This document shows positions 37,642 to 47,400 of a stretch of DNA of 64,000 nucleotides, piece after piece. Where the stretch lies: NCBI RefSeq assembly GCF_009765165.1, contig NZ_VLNU01000001.1:930001-994000 (forward strand), read 5' to 3'. Made by a program: the position numbers and the translations under genes. The stretch's first letter is position 1. Every line of letters starts with the position of its first letter. Below the pieces are notes generated by a model. The model was not told where the DNA came from, searched no databases, and was given only the letters and a program-made list of their open reading frames with translations. The stretch is from Lysobacter panacisoli (GTDB lineage Bacteria; Pseudomonadota; Gammaproteobacteria; Xanthomonadales; Xanthomonadaceae).

Positions 37642-39786
37642 TTACTTCGCCGCCGCCGCGGCAGCGGGCGCGCCGGCCAGTCCAAGCTGGTCGAGCATGA
37701 AGGCGTACATCTCCGACAACTCGCGGTAGCGGCGGAAGCGGCCCGACTTGCCGCCGTGGCCGGCGTCCATGTTGGTGCGGAACACGACCGGCCCGGTACC
37801 CTGGTCCAGATCGCGCAGGCGCGCGACGTACTTGGCGGGCTCCCAGTACTGCACCTGCGAATCCCACAGGCCCGTGCCGACGAACATCGCCGGATAGGCC
37901 TGCTTCGACAGGTTGTCGTACGGCGAGTACGACAGCATGTAGTCGTAGTAGTCCTTCTTCTCCGGATTGCCCCACTCGTCGTATTCGTTGGTGGTGAGCG
38001 GGATGGTCGGATCGAGCATCGTCGTGACGACGTCGACGAACGGCACCTGCGAGAGGATCACGCGGTACCGGTCCGGCGCCATGTTGGCGATCGCGCCCAT
38101 CAGCAGGCCGCCGGCGCTGCCTCCGTACGCGGCGACACGGTCCTTCGCGGCATAGCCCTGCTTCACCAGGTCGTCGGTGACGTCGATGAAATCGGTGAAG
38201 GTGTTCTTCTTGTGGAACAGCTTGCCGTCGTCGTACCACTTGCGGCCCATTTCCTGGCCGCCGCGGATGTGGGCGATGGCGTAGACCATGCCGCGATCGA
38301 GCAGGCTCACCACCGGCCCGTTGAAGCGCGGATCGGTCGAGGAACCGTAGCTGCCGTACGCGTACTGCAGCATCGCGGCCTTGCCGTTCTTCTCGAAGCC
38401 CTTCTTGTAGACCAGCGACACCGGCACCTTCACGCCATCGCGCGCGGTCGCCCACACGCGTTCGGTGACGTACTTTTCCGGGTCGTAGCCGATCACCGGC
38501 TCGCGCTTGAGCAGCTTGCGCTCGCCGGTGAGCACGTTCACTTCGTACGTCGTGCCCGGCGTGGTCAGCGAGGTGTAGCTGTAACGCAGCCACGGCGTGT
38601 CGTGCTCGGAGTTGACCGACAGGCCCATCGCGTAGGCCGGTTCGTCGGCCTTCACGTACTCGTCGCTGCCGTCCGCGCGCAGCACGCGCAGGCGCTCCAG
38701 GCCGTCGGAACGCTCGGCGACCACGTTGAAGCCGTCGAACAGTTCGAAGCCTTCGACGAACACGTCGTCGCGGTGCGCCACCCAGTCCTTCCACTGCTTG
38801 CGCGAGGTGGCGTCGCTCGGCGCGGTCATCAGCTTGAAGTTCTTCGCGCCGCCTTCGTTGGTGCGGATCACCCAGCGGCCGTCGAGATGGTCGGCCTGGT
38901 ACTCGACGTCGCGCTCACGCGGGGCGAGCACGGTGAACTTGTCCGGGTTCGCGGCGGGCGCGCAGCGCATCTCGCTCGACACGGTGCTCTCCACGCCGAT
39001 GCAGATGTACTTGTCGTCGCGCGAGCGGTCGATGCCCATGTAGAAGCTGTCGTCCTTCTCCTCGTACACCAGCACGTCCTGCGAGGACGGCGTGCCGAGC
39101 ACGTGCTTCTTCACGCGCACGGTGAGCAGCGTTTCCGGGTCGTTCTCGACGTAGAACAGGGTGCGGTTGTCGTCGGCCCAGACCAGGTTGGGCGAGACGC
39201 CCTTGACCTCGTCAGCGTAGACCTCGCCGGTCTTCAGGTTCTTGAAGCGGATCGTGTACTGGCGGCGGCCGATGTCGTCCTCGGCCCAGGCCAGGATCGC
39301 GTTGTCCTGGCTGACCTCCCAGTCGCCGACGTTGAAGTAGTTCTTGCCCTTCGCCATCACGTTGACGTCGAGCAGGACCTGCTCGGGCGCCTCCATGCTG
39401 CCGGCGCGACGGCCGTAGATCGGGTAATCCTGGCCGGTTTCGAAGCGGCTGTAGTACCAGTGGCCGCGCTCGCGGTACGGCACCGAGCTGTCGTCCTGCT
39501 TGATGCGGCTGACGATTTCCTCGTACAGCTTGTTTTCCAGCGGCTTGAGCGGCGCCATCACTGCGTCGGCGTAGGCGTTCTCGGCGTTGAGGTAGCCGAG
39601 CATTTCCTTGTTCTCGCGCTTGTCGTCGCGCAGCCAGTAGTACTCGTCGTTGCGCTGCGCGCCGTGCGGCGCCTTCACGACGTGCGGCTTGCGCGCGGCG
39701 TCGGGCGGAGTGGCGGTGGAAGCAGCGAGGGAGGTAGCGGAGGTGCTCATCAAAAGGGCCGAAAGCAGCAGTTGGGTCGGTTTCAT
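37642..39786 (-). CDS. Exported oligopeptidase B-like S9A peptidase
   Basis: Prolyl-oligopeptidase-family serine peptidase of 714 residues, closest to oligopeptidase B, which cleaves short peptides after Arg or Lys. It has a signal peptide (about 1-21), a beta-propeller (about 60-430) and the alpha/beta hydrolase domain with Ser557 (GGSAGG), Asp642 (WDSQV) and His677 (GHGGKSGR). An exported form is notable because E. coli PtrB is cytoplasmic. The ATG at 39786 fits the signal peptide; upstream open frame is repeat DNA. It follows another S9 gene across repeat-bearing DNA. Confidence 0.92.
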   Translation of the reverse strand: MKPTQLLLSALLMSTSATSLAASTATPPDAARKPHVVKAPHGAQRNDEYYWLRDDKRENKEMLGYLNAENAYADAVMAPLKPLENKLYEEIVSRIKQDDSSVPYRERGHWYYSRFETGQDYPIYGRRAGSMEAPEQVLLDVNVMAKGKNYFNVGDWEVSQDNAILAWAEDDIGRRQYTIRFKNLKTGEVYADEVKGVSPNLVWADDNRTLFYVENDPETLLTVRVKKHVLGTPSSQDVLVYEEKDDSFYMGIDRSRDDKYICIGVESTVSSEMRCAPAANPDKFTVLAPRERDVEYQADHLDGRWVIRTNEGGAKNFKLMTAPSDATSRKQWKDWVAHRDDVFVEGFELFDGFNVVAERSDGLERLRVLRADGSDEYVKADEPAYAMGLSVNSEHDTPWLRYSYTSLTTPGTTYEVNVLTGERKLLKREPVIGYDPEKYVTERVWATARDGVKVPVSLVYKKGFEKNGKAAMLQYAYGSYGSSTDPRFNGPVVSLLDRGMVYAIAHIRGGQEMGRKWYDDGKLFHKKNTFTDFIDVTDDLVKQGYAAKDRVAAYGGSAGGLLMGAIANMAPDRYRVILSQVPFVDVVTTMLDPTIPLTTNEYDEWGNPEKKDYYDYMLSYSPYDNLSKQAYPAMFVGTGLWDSQVQYWEPAKYVARLRDLDQGTGPVVFRTNMDAGHGGKSGRFRRYRELSEMYAFMLDQLGLAGAPAAAAAAK

Positions 39787-39824
39787 GGATGGGGTCCGGG
39801 TCGGGACAGCGCAATGCCTCGTTT

Positions 39825-39935
39825 CCCCTCTCCCTGGCCGCTTCGCGGCCTGTCCCTCTCCCGCAAGGGGAGAGGGAAGGCACCCACCTCTCCCCTTGCG
39901 GGAGAGGTCGACGCGCAACGCGCGGCGGGAGAGGG
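39825..39935. repeat. Palindromic repeat pair, copy C
   Basis: Modules 39825-39876 and 39887-39935. The first equals copy B (31596-31669) with the middle part removed: same CCCCTCTCCCTGGCCGC start and same GCAAGGGGAGAGGG end. The second is the CCTCTCCCC / GGGAGAGG palindrome followed by a CGCG-rich stretch. They occupy the gap between the two S9 peptidase genes. Confidence 0.8.
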
Positions 39936-39940
39936 CGCTC

Positions 39941-42070
39941 TTACTCGCTCAACTCATTCCACAGGAACGTGAACGCCAGCGCGCTCATGTGCGCGGCCTG
40001 GGCATTGTTGGCCGAACCGCCGTGGCCGCCCTCGATGTTCTCGTAATAGCGCACGTCCTTGCCGGCGTCGAGCATCCGCGCCGCCATCTTGCGGGCATGG
40101 CCCGGATGGACGCGGTCGTCGCGGGTGGAGGTCATGAAGATGACCGGCGGATAGGTGCGCTTCGCGTCGAACAGGTGGTACGGCGAGAAGGTGCGGATGT
40201 AATCCCAGTCGGCGGTGTCGGGATCGCCGTATTCGGCCATCCACGACGCACCGGCCAACAGGTGGCTGTAGCGCTTCATGTCCAGCAGCGGCACCTGCAC
40301 GACGACGGCGCCGAACAGGTCCGGGTACTGGGTCAGCATGTTGCCGGTGAGCAGGCCGCCGTTGCTGCCGCCCTGGATGCCCAGGTGCGGGGTCGAGGTG
40401 ACCTTGCGCGCGATCAGGTCCTGCGCGACCGCGGCGAAGTCCTCGTAGGCCTTGTGGCGGTTGGCCTTGAGCGCGGCCTGGTGCCAGCGCGGGCCGTACT
40501 CGCCGCCGCCTCGGATGTTGGCGACCGCGTACACGCCGCCCTTCTCCAGCCAGCCCTTGCCGACGCTGCCCGAGTACGCCGGCGTCAGCGAGATCTCGAA
40601 ACCGCCGTAGCCGTACAGCAGCGTCGGCGCGGTGCCGTCGAGCTTCAGGTTCTTCGGACGCACGAGGAAGTACGGCACGCGCGTGCCGTCCTTCGACGTG
40701 GCGAAGTGCTGTTCGATCGCGTTCTTCGTGGCATCGAAGAACACCGGCATGGTCTTGAGCACTTCCGGCTTCGAGCCGATCTGCGCCAGCGACAGCGTGG
40801 TCGGCGTCAGGTAGTCGGTGGCGGTGAGCCAAACCGCATCGCTTTCGTCGGCATCCACCGCCGACACGCCCAGCGTGCCGAAGGTCGGCGCGCCGGTGAA
40901 CTCGCTGCGCTTCCACTCGCCCGGGCCCGGCGTGAGCACGCTCAGGCGGTTCTTGACGTCATCGAGCACGTTGAGCACCAGGTGCGACTTGGTCCAGGCG
41001 TAGCTCGACAGCGAGGTGCGTTCGGTCGGCGTGAACAGCGCGGTGAAGTCGCGCTTGCCGGCCATGAAGTCGTCGAAGTTGGTGGCGATGAGGCTACCGG
41101 CGGGCCAGGTCTTGCCGCCGGCCTCATACGGTTCGCGCAGTTCCAGCAGCAGCCATTCGCGATGCGTGTTCTTGCTGGCGGAGTTGGGCACGTCGATCTT
41201 CGCCAGCGTGCCGTCAGCCTTCCGCAGGTACAGCTCGTCGTTGTAGAAGGCCAGCGAACGGCTGACGAGATCGCGCACGTAGCCCGGCGTGTGGTCGCGC
41301 GCCGCGGCGATGTACATGTCGGTCGCCTGGCCTTCGTAGACCACGCGCGCCTGTTCGATTGGCGTGCCGCGCTTCCATTCCTTGACGATGCGCGGATAAC
41401 CCGAGCTGGTCATCGAGCCCGCGCCGAAGTCGGTGTAGACGTAGACGGTGTCGCGGTCGATCCAGCCCAGCGCGCCCTTGGCTTCGGCACGGAAGAAACC
41501 ATCCTTGACCCAGGTCTTCGTCGACAGGTCGAACTCGCGCGTGACGTCGGCGTCGGCGCCGCCGCGCGAGAGCGCGATCAGGCAGCGCGAATAGTCGGGT
41601 CGCAGGCAATCCACGCCATGCCACACCCAGTTCTCGTTCTCGGCCTGGTTCAGCGCGTCGAGGTCGATCACCGTTTCCCACTGCGGCTTGTCCTTGCGGT
41701 ACTCCGCCAGCGTGGTGCGGCGCCACAGGCCGCGCTGGTGCTGCTTGTCCTTCCAGAAGTTGTAGTAGTACTCGCCGATCTTCTCCACGCCCGGGATCTT
41801 GGCGTCGGAATCGAGGATGCCGCGGATGTCGGATTCGAGCTGTTTGAACTGCGGCGTGGCGGCGAGTTCGCCCTCGGACTTCGCGTTCTGCTCGCGCACC
41901 CAGCCCAGCGGCTTGTCGCCGGTGACGTCTTCAAGCCAGGCGTAGGGATCGGTGGATGCATCGGCGGACACGGCGGTGGACTCCTTGGCGGGTGCGGCAC
42001 CGGCCACGGATGCGGCCGCGAGGCCTGCGGAGATCAGCAAGGTCTGGCAGGCATGCGACAGCTTCGGCAT
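39941..42070 (-). CDS. Exported prolyl oligopeptidase (S9A)
   Basis: Serine peptidase of 709 residues, prolyl-endopeptidase type, cleaving short peptides after proline. A signal peptide spans about 1-26. A seven-bladed propeller is followed by the catalytic domain with Ser569 (GGSNGG), Asp651 (TRDDRVHPGHA) and His683 (GGHGGSAN). The start at 42070 has GGAG eight bases upstream; an ATG 14 codons earlier has none. It and the oligopeptidase B-like gene downstream point to periplasmic or secreted peptide use. Confidence 0.94.
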   Translation of the reverse strand: MPKLSHACQTLLISAGLAAASVAGAAPAKESTAVSADASTDPYAWLEDVTGDKPLGWVREQNAKSEGELAATPQFKQLESDIRGILDSDAKIPGVEKIGEYYYNFWKDKQHQRGLWRRTTLAEYRKDKPQWETVIDLDALNQAENENWVWHGVDCLRPDYSRCLIALSRGGADADVTREFDLSTKTWVKDGFFRAEAKGALGWIDRDTVYVYTDFGAGSMTSSGYPRIVKEWKRGTPIEQARVVYEGQATDMYIAAARDHTPGYVRDLVSRSLAFYNDELYLRKADGTLAKIDVPNSASKNTHREWLLLELREPYEAGGKTWPAGSLIATNFDDFMAGKRDFTALFTPTERTSLSSYAWTKSHLVLNVLDDVKNRLSVLTPGPGEWKRSEFTGAPTFGTLGVSAVDADESDAVWLTATDYLTPTTLSLAQIGSKPEVLKTMPVFFDATKNAIEQHFATSKDGTRVPYFLVRPKNLKLDGTAPTLLYGYGGFEISLTPAYSGSVGKGWLEKGGVYAVANIRGGGEYGPRWHQAALKANRHKAYEDFAAVAQDLIARKVTSTPHLGIQGGSNGGLLTGNMLTQYPDLFGAVVVQVPLLDMKRYSHLLAGASWMAEYGDPDTADWDYIRTFSPYHLFDAKRTYPPVIFMTSTRDDRVHPGHARKMAARMLDAGKDVRYYENIEGGHGGSANNAQAAHMSALAFTFLWNELSE

Positions 42071-42169
42071 GGGTGCTCCGGGCACGTTGGAAACGGACCC
42101 GAACGCTAGCACAGGGCACGGCGTCCCCCGCCGTGCCGGAGGTCCTCCGGCTGTGCCGGATGCGGGCGC

Positions 42170-42475
42170 TCAGGCCGCCTGCGAATGGCGGCGGCGCAGT
42201 ACCGGCATGCGCCGGCGGCGGGCCTGGACGCCGGCGCGACGGCGCGTGCGCTGCGCGGACCCGGCTTCGTCGGCCTCGCGTCCCGGCAGGCGGAACCGGT
42301 GCAGCGCCCACCACGCGCAGGCCGGCATGGCCAGCAGCCACAGCGGCATCCAGCCGAAGGTCGGGCTGAAACCGCGCGCGGCGGGCAGCAGGACGATGAG
42401 CACCGCGCCGATGGCGACGGCATGGCGCAACAGGTGTTCGAGGCCGGGATCGATGTCGTGGCGGGTCGGCTTCAT
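42170..42475 (-). CDS. Small membrane protein (hypothetical)
   Basis: A 101-residue protein with two hydrophobic helices (AVAIGAVLIVLLPAA; MPLWLLAMPACAWWALH) and an Arg-rich C-terminus. No family is recognised. The coding potential is plausible from its helices and the ATG, but the very basic GC-rich tail weakens the call. It lies alone on the minus strand between the prolyl oligopeptidase gene and a repeat cluster. Confidence 0.5.
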   Translation of the reverse strand: MKPTRHDIDPGLEHLLRHAVAIGAVLIVLLPAARGFSPTFGWMPLWLLAMPACAWWALHRFRLPGREADEAGSAQRTRRRAGVQARRRRMPVLRRRHSQAA

Positions 42476-42541
42476 GGCGCGGCTCCAGTGGCGATGGAGC
42501 GAGCGTGCCGGCGGGGCATCTCATGGGCTGCGACGGCCCTG

Positions 42542-42681
42542 CCCCTCTCCCCTCTCCCGACGCGCTACGCGCGTCGACCTCTCCCGCAAGGGGAGAGGTG
42601 GAAGAACACCACCCGCCTCCCTGATTCACCCTCTCCCCTTGTGGGAGAGGGTCGGCCAGCGCAGCTGGCCGGGGAGAGGGG
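42542..42681. repeat. Palindromic repeat pair, copy D
   Basis: Modules 42542-42598 and 42629-42681 are both built on CCTCTCCCC / GGGGAGAGG. The first contains a CGACGCGCTACGCGCGTCG palindrome, the second the GGCCAGCGCAGCTGGCC palindrome. They fill the gap upstream of the small membrane protein gene and directly follow the stop of the WYL regulator gene. Confidence 0.8.
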
Positions 42682-42690
42682 CCGAGCGGA

Positions 42691-43659
42691 TCAGCGGTCG
42701 TAATTGCTCAACGCCAGCTGCAGCAGCGCGCGCGCCTGCTCGCGCAGCACCGGCGGCTCGATGATCTCCGCGTCGCTGCCGTAATGCATCACGTCCATCA
42801 GCAGTTCGCGGCCGGCGCTGTAGGGAATCTTCAGCTCGTAACGTCCGTCCGGCAGGAACCGCCCCTGCTGCTGCGAATGCCAGTGTTCGTCGGCGACCCA
42901 GCGCGCGGCCTTGGGAGTGAACACGATCGTCGCCCAGCCCTTCGGCGTGCCCGAGAAGATGCCGTAGCTCGAGGCCAGGTGCTTGTCGAGTTCCTCGTCG
43001 GGCACGTCGCGCGCGGCGTCCTCGCCGATCTTCGCCGCACTGATGCGGTCCACGGCGAAGCTGCGCAGCGCGTCGCGGTTGTGGTCCCAGGCGTCGAGGT
43101 ACCAGTTCTCGCGGTAATGGGTCAGGCGCTGCGGCGACACATGCCGGCGCGTCTGTTCGTCGGTGGACCGCGCGCGGTACTCGAAGCTCAGCTGCTTGCG
43201 GTCGAGCACCGCGGTGGCGACCGTGCGGAACGCGGTTTCGTCCAGGCGACGGGTGCGGTGCGGGATCACACGCACGCGCTCGACCGGCACGCGGCGACCG
43301 CCTGCGTGTTCGTCGAGCAGCTTCTCGATCCGATGCTGCAACGGCGCCAGCGCGTTCGACAGCACACCGCCGCCGCTGCGTACCAGCAACTGCTGCGCGG
43401 CAAGCAGCGAATGCAGTTCTTCCGAACTCAGCCACAGGCCGGGCAGCTCGAAGCGTTCGCCCTCGCTGTGGTCGTAACGGAAACCGGCTTCGCCATTGCC
43501 GACCACCGGCGCCATCAGGTAATCGCGCAGGTAGGCCAGGTCTCGATAGACCGTGGCGCGGGAGCATTCCAGGTCTTCCTGAAGACGCTGCACCGTCACC
43601 GGATAGCGCGCAGCGCTGAGGATGCGGTGGAGAGCGTGGATGCGTTCGATGCGTTCCAT
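42691..43659 (-). CDS. WYL-domain transcriptional regulator (YafY-like)
   Basis: Regulator of 322 residues with an N-terminal winged helix (about 1-60, YPVTVQRLQEDLECSRATVYRDL) and a central WYL domain (about 140-230, WYLDAWDHNRDALRSF), plus a WCX-like C-terminal part. Such proteins bind nucleic acid or ligands through WYL and control stress, DNA-damage or defence genes. The start at 43659 (MERIERIHAL) is the usual one. It is divergent from the gene at 43789 and ends against a repeat. Confidence 0.88.
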   Translation of the reverse strand: MERIERIHALHRILSAARYPVTVQRLQEDLECSRATVYRDLAYLRDYLMAPVVGNGEAGFRYDHSEGERFELPGLWLSSEELHSLLAAQQLLVRSGGGVLSNALAPLQHRIEKLLDEHAGGRRVPVERVRVIPHRTRRLDETAFRTVATAVLDRKQLSFEYRARSTDEQTRRHVSPQRLTHYRENWYLDAWDHNRDALRSFAVDRISAAKIGEDAARDVPDEELDKHLASSYGIFSGTPKGWATIVFTPKAARWVADEHWHSQQQGRFLPDGRYELKIPYSAGRELLMDVMHYGSDAEIIEPPVLREQARALLQLALSNYDR

Positions 43660-43788
43660 GGCACGCGGGTCGGGAGAATCGGCAGGACAGCATCGCACTG
43701 CGACCTGAAGGCCGCCAGTCTCGGACGTGGGGTAACCGTTGTTTAACCCCCCGCACACGATACTGCCGCACCGGATCGGGGGGCTGTG

Positions 43789-44397
43789 ATGGATTGCACG
43801 CAAGGATCGCGTTGGGACGCCGTGCTGGCGGCGGCCGTGGCAGTAGCGAGCACGACTGGGCTGATCTGGGGACTTTCCAAGGCGATGCGGCCGATCTGGC
43901 CGACACTGGCCGAAGAACCCGCGCGACCGATCCAGGTCGTGTGGCTGCCGCGCGAGGAACCGCAGGTTCCACGCGTTGAAACGGCGCCGGCTCGCACGCG
44001 GGCACGCGTCGCGCGCGACACCCCGTCGCCACGCCCGAGCGTGGCGTCGCCTTCCACGAGCAGCACGGCCACGACCGCCGCGCCCGAGCCCACGCGCGCG
44101 CTTTCAGCGGTGTACGTGATGCAGGGACGCGATGCGCTGAAGGACGCGGCGGCGCCCCCGGATCCCTTCGCCAATCGCAGCGTGCGCCTGCCCGGCGAGG
44201 GCAGCGAGCGCTTCCGCATGCGCAAACCCACGAGCGCCGCGAGCGTGGTCGCCGGCATCGGTCGCATGTTCGGTGCGCGCGATCCGGACGAACCCTGCCG
44301 AGAACACCGTCGCAACATCGGCGACCTGGCGCTCGACGGCGACAGCCGCGAGCTGCAGCAGCAGCTGGAATACGAACGCCGCTACTGCCGTCCCTGA
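43789..44397 (+). CDS. Hypothetical protein with one membrane segment
   Basis: A 202-residue protein with an N-terminal hydrophobic helix (about 10-30, [19 protein letters not shown]), a Pro/Thr/Ala-rich disordered middle and a C-terminal Arg/Cys-containing block (PCREHRRNIGDLAL, YERRYCRP). A GTG at 43786 is an alternative start. No family is recognised. It contains a short RSVRLPGEGSERF motif that recalls RRTLRLPGSQRF in the protein at 49604, on the other side of the soe-like operon. Confidence 0.6.
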   Translation: MDCTQGSRWDAVLAAAVAVASTTGLIWGLSKAMRPIWPTLAEEPARPIQVVWLPREEPQVPRVETAPARTRARVARDTPSPRPSVASPSTSSTATTAAPEPTRALSAVYVMQGRDALKDAAAPPDPFANRSVRLPGEGSERFRMRKPTSAASVVAGIGRMFGARDPDEPCREHRRNIGDLALDGDSRELQQQLEYERRYCRP

Positions 44398-44448
44398 CCG
44401 GCGGCACGGCGCTTCGCATGCGCCGCCCGCGCAGGGCACAATGCCCGG

Positions 44449-47400
44449 ATGCGCGCGCCCGCCGAGCCAGCCATCGATACCTCGCCCGTGATCGGCGACG
44501 AGGTCAAGACCACCACGTGCTACATGTGCGCGTGCCGATGCGGCATCAAGGTGTGGCTCAAGGACGGGCAGATCCGCTACATCCAGGGCAATCCCGACCA
44601 CCCGGTGAACCGCGGCGTGCTGTGCGCCAAGGGTTCGGCGGGGATCATGCAGCACTACTCCCCGGCGCGACTGGACAAGCCGCTGCTGCGCGTGGGCGAG
44701 CGCGGCTCGGGCGAATTCCGCGAGATCGAATGGGACGAGGCGCTGCAGATCGCCACGTCCTGGCTGCGGCCGATCCGCGATCGCAATCCGGATGAACTCG
44801 CGTTCTTCACTGGACGCGACCAGTCGCAGGCACTGACGGGCTGGTGGGCGCAGCAGTTCGGCACCGTCAACTACGCTGCGCACGGCGGATTCTGCTCGGT
44901 GAACATGGCCGCGGGCGGGCTGTACACGCTCGGCGGCAGCTTCTGGGAGTTCGGCGAGCCCGACTGGGAGCATTCGCAGTACCTGATGCTGTGGGGCGTG
45001 GCCGAAGACCACGACTCCAATCCGATCAAGCTCGGGCTGGGCAAGCTCAAGGCGCGCGGGGCGAAGATCGTCGCGGTGAACCCGGTGCGCTCGGGCTACG
45101 GCGCGATCGCCGACGAATGGATCGGCATCCGTCCCGGCACCGACGGCCTGTTCGCGTTCGCGCTGATCCACGAGCTCCTCAAGGCCGACCGAATCGACCT
45201 GGATTACCTGGTGCGCTACACCAACGCGCACTGGCTGGTCGTGCGCAATCCGGGCGGTGCGGATGACGGCCTGTTCGCGCGCGACGCCGAGGGCCATCCG
45301 CTGTGCGCCACGCGCCACGACGCCGATGACACGCACTTCGCCCGCGCCGACGCCATCGAAGTCTCGCCGCGCGTCGTCGGCGAGTACGTGCTCGATGACG
45401 GGCGTCGTGCCATGCCCGTGTTCCACCTCGTCGTCGAACGCTACCTCGACCCGCAGTACTCACCCGACGCGGTGAGCGAACGCTGCGGCATTCCCGCCGA
45501 CACGATCCGCCGCATCGCGCATGAACTCGCGGAAGCCGCGTTCGACCGCGCGTTCTCGCTGCCGGTCGCGTGGACGGACGCGTGGGGCCGTGAACACGCG
45601 CAGATGCAGGGACGTCCGGTGTCGATGCACGCGATGCGCGGCATCAGCGCGCACAGCAACGGTTTCCATACCTGCCGCGCACTGCATTTGCTGCAGTTGC
45701 TGCTCGGCGCGGTGGACGCGCCGGGTTCGTTCCGCTACCAGCCGCCGTTTCCCAAGCCGTTGCCGCCACCGAACCGTCCCGGCAAGGCGCGTCAGGCCAA
45801 CGGCGTGCTCGACGCCGCGCCGCTGGGGTTCGTGCACGGGCCTGAGGATCTGGTCGTCGATGCCGACGGCGCGCCGCGCCGCATCGACCACGCGTTCTCG
45901 TGGGCCTACCCCCTGTCCGCGCACGGCATGATGCACACCGTGATCCGCAACGCCTGGGCCGGCGATCCGTACCGCATCGACACGCTGATGATGTTCATGG
46001 CGAACATGAGCTGGAACTCGTCGATGAACACCACGCAGACGATCGGATGGCTGACCGATCGCGGCGAGGACGGCGAGTACCGCATCCCGCGCATCATCTA
46101 CGCCGATGCGTACGCGTCGGAGATGGTGGCCTACGCCGACCTCGTGCTGCCCGACACCACCTACCTCGAACGCTTCGATGCGATCAGCCTGCTCGACCGG
46201 CCGATTTCCGATGCCGACGGCGCGGCGGATGCGATCCGGCATCCGGTGCTGGACGCGGCGACGCAGTCGCCGGGCCGCGACGTGCGCGGCTTCCAGTCGG
46301 TACTGATCGACCTCGGCGCGCGCCTCGGCCTGCCCGGGCTGGTCAATGAGGACGGTTCGGCGAAGTACCACGACTACGCCGATTACATCGTGCGGCACGA
46401 ACGCGCGCCGGGCGTGGGCCTGCTTGCAGGATGGCGCGGCGCGCACGGCGAGATCGAGGCCAAGGGCCAGCCGAACCCGGAGCAGTTGCAGCGCTACATC
46501 GAACACGGCGGTTTCTGGCGCAGCGAGATTCCCGAGGACGCGCGTTATTTCAAGATGGCCAACCGTGGCTATCTCGACTGGGCGCAGCGCATGGGATTCC
46601 TCGGCCACGCGGATCCGATCGTGCTGCAGCTGTATTCGGAGACGATGCAGAAGTTCCGTCTCGCTGCGCAGGGACACGGTGCGACGCAACCGCCGCCAGT
46701 GCATCGCGAGCGCGTCGCGACGTATTTCGATCCGTTGCCCATCTGGTATGAGCCCTTTGAAGGCGCGCAGATCGAACGCGACAACGCGGACGATCGCAGC
46801 GACGTTGACGCAAGTCAGACCCGCACGGCCATCACTCCCCCTCTCCCGCTTGCGGGAGAGGGATGGGGAGAAGGCAAAGCGCCCGCGTCGTTTGTCGATA
46901 AGGCTTCACCCCTCCCCAACCCTCCCCTGCAAGCAGGGGAGGGAGCAGGGCGGCGAGAGGGCGAAGCTCGCGACAGCGCGCCCGCACACCCCTACCCCCT
47001 CAGCGCCGTCACCCAGCGTCCGATGTTCATGTACCACGCGTGGGGTTCCCAAAACGCGTGGCTGCGGCAGATCGCCACGCGGAACTGGCTGTACCTGCAT
47101 CCGGACACCGCGACGCGCTTCGGCATTGGCGACGAGGATTGGATCGAAGTGACCTCGCACCACGGCACCATCACCGTGCAGGCGAAGTTCGCCGCCAACG
47201 TGCAACCCGACACCGTGTGGACATGGAACGCCATCGGCAAACGCCGTGGCGCTTGGCGCCTGAGCAAGGACGCACCGGAAGGCCGCGAGGGCTTCCTGCT
47301 CAACCACCTGATCTCCGACATCACGCCGCGCGGCGATTACGCCAACGCCGATCCCGTCACCGGGCAGGCCGCATGGTTCGACCTGCGCGTGCGCATCGCC

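Noticed and set aside
37756..42109. Long plus-strand frames opposite the two S9 peptidases
   Set aside because: GC shadows; the minus strand shows complete catalytic triads and signal peptides.
43786..43788. GTG as start of the hypothetical gene at 43789
   Set aside because: The adjacent ATG is equally placed and a more usual start; the choice changes only one residue.
46837..46952. Possibility that the insertion in the SoeA-like gene is an intron or a frameshifted pseudogene
   Set aside because: The frame continues without stop or shift and the downstream domain is intact, so a translated insertion is the simplest reading.
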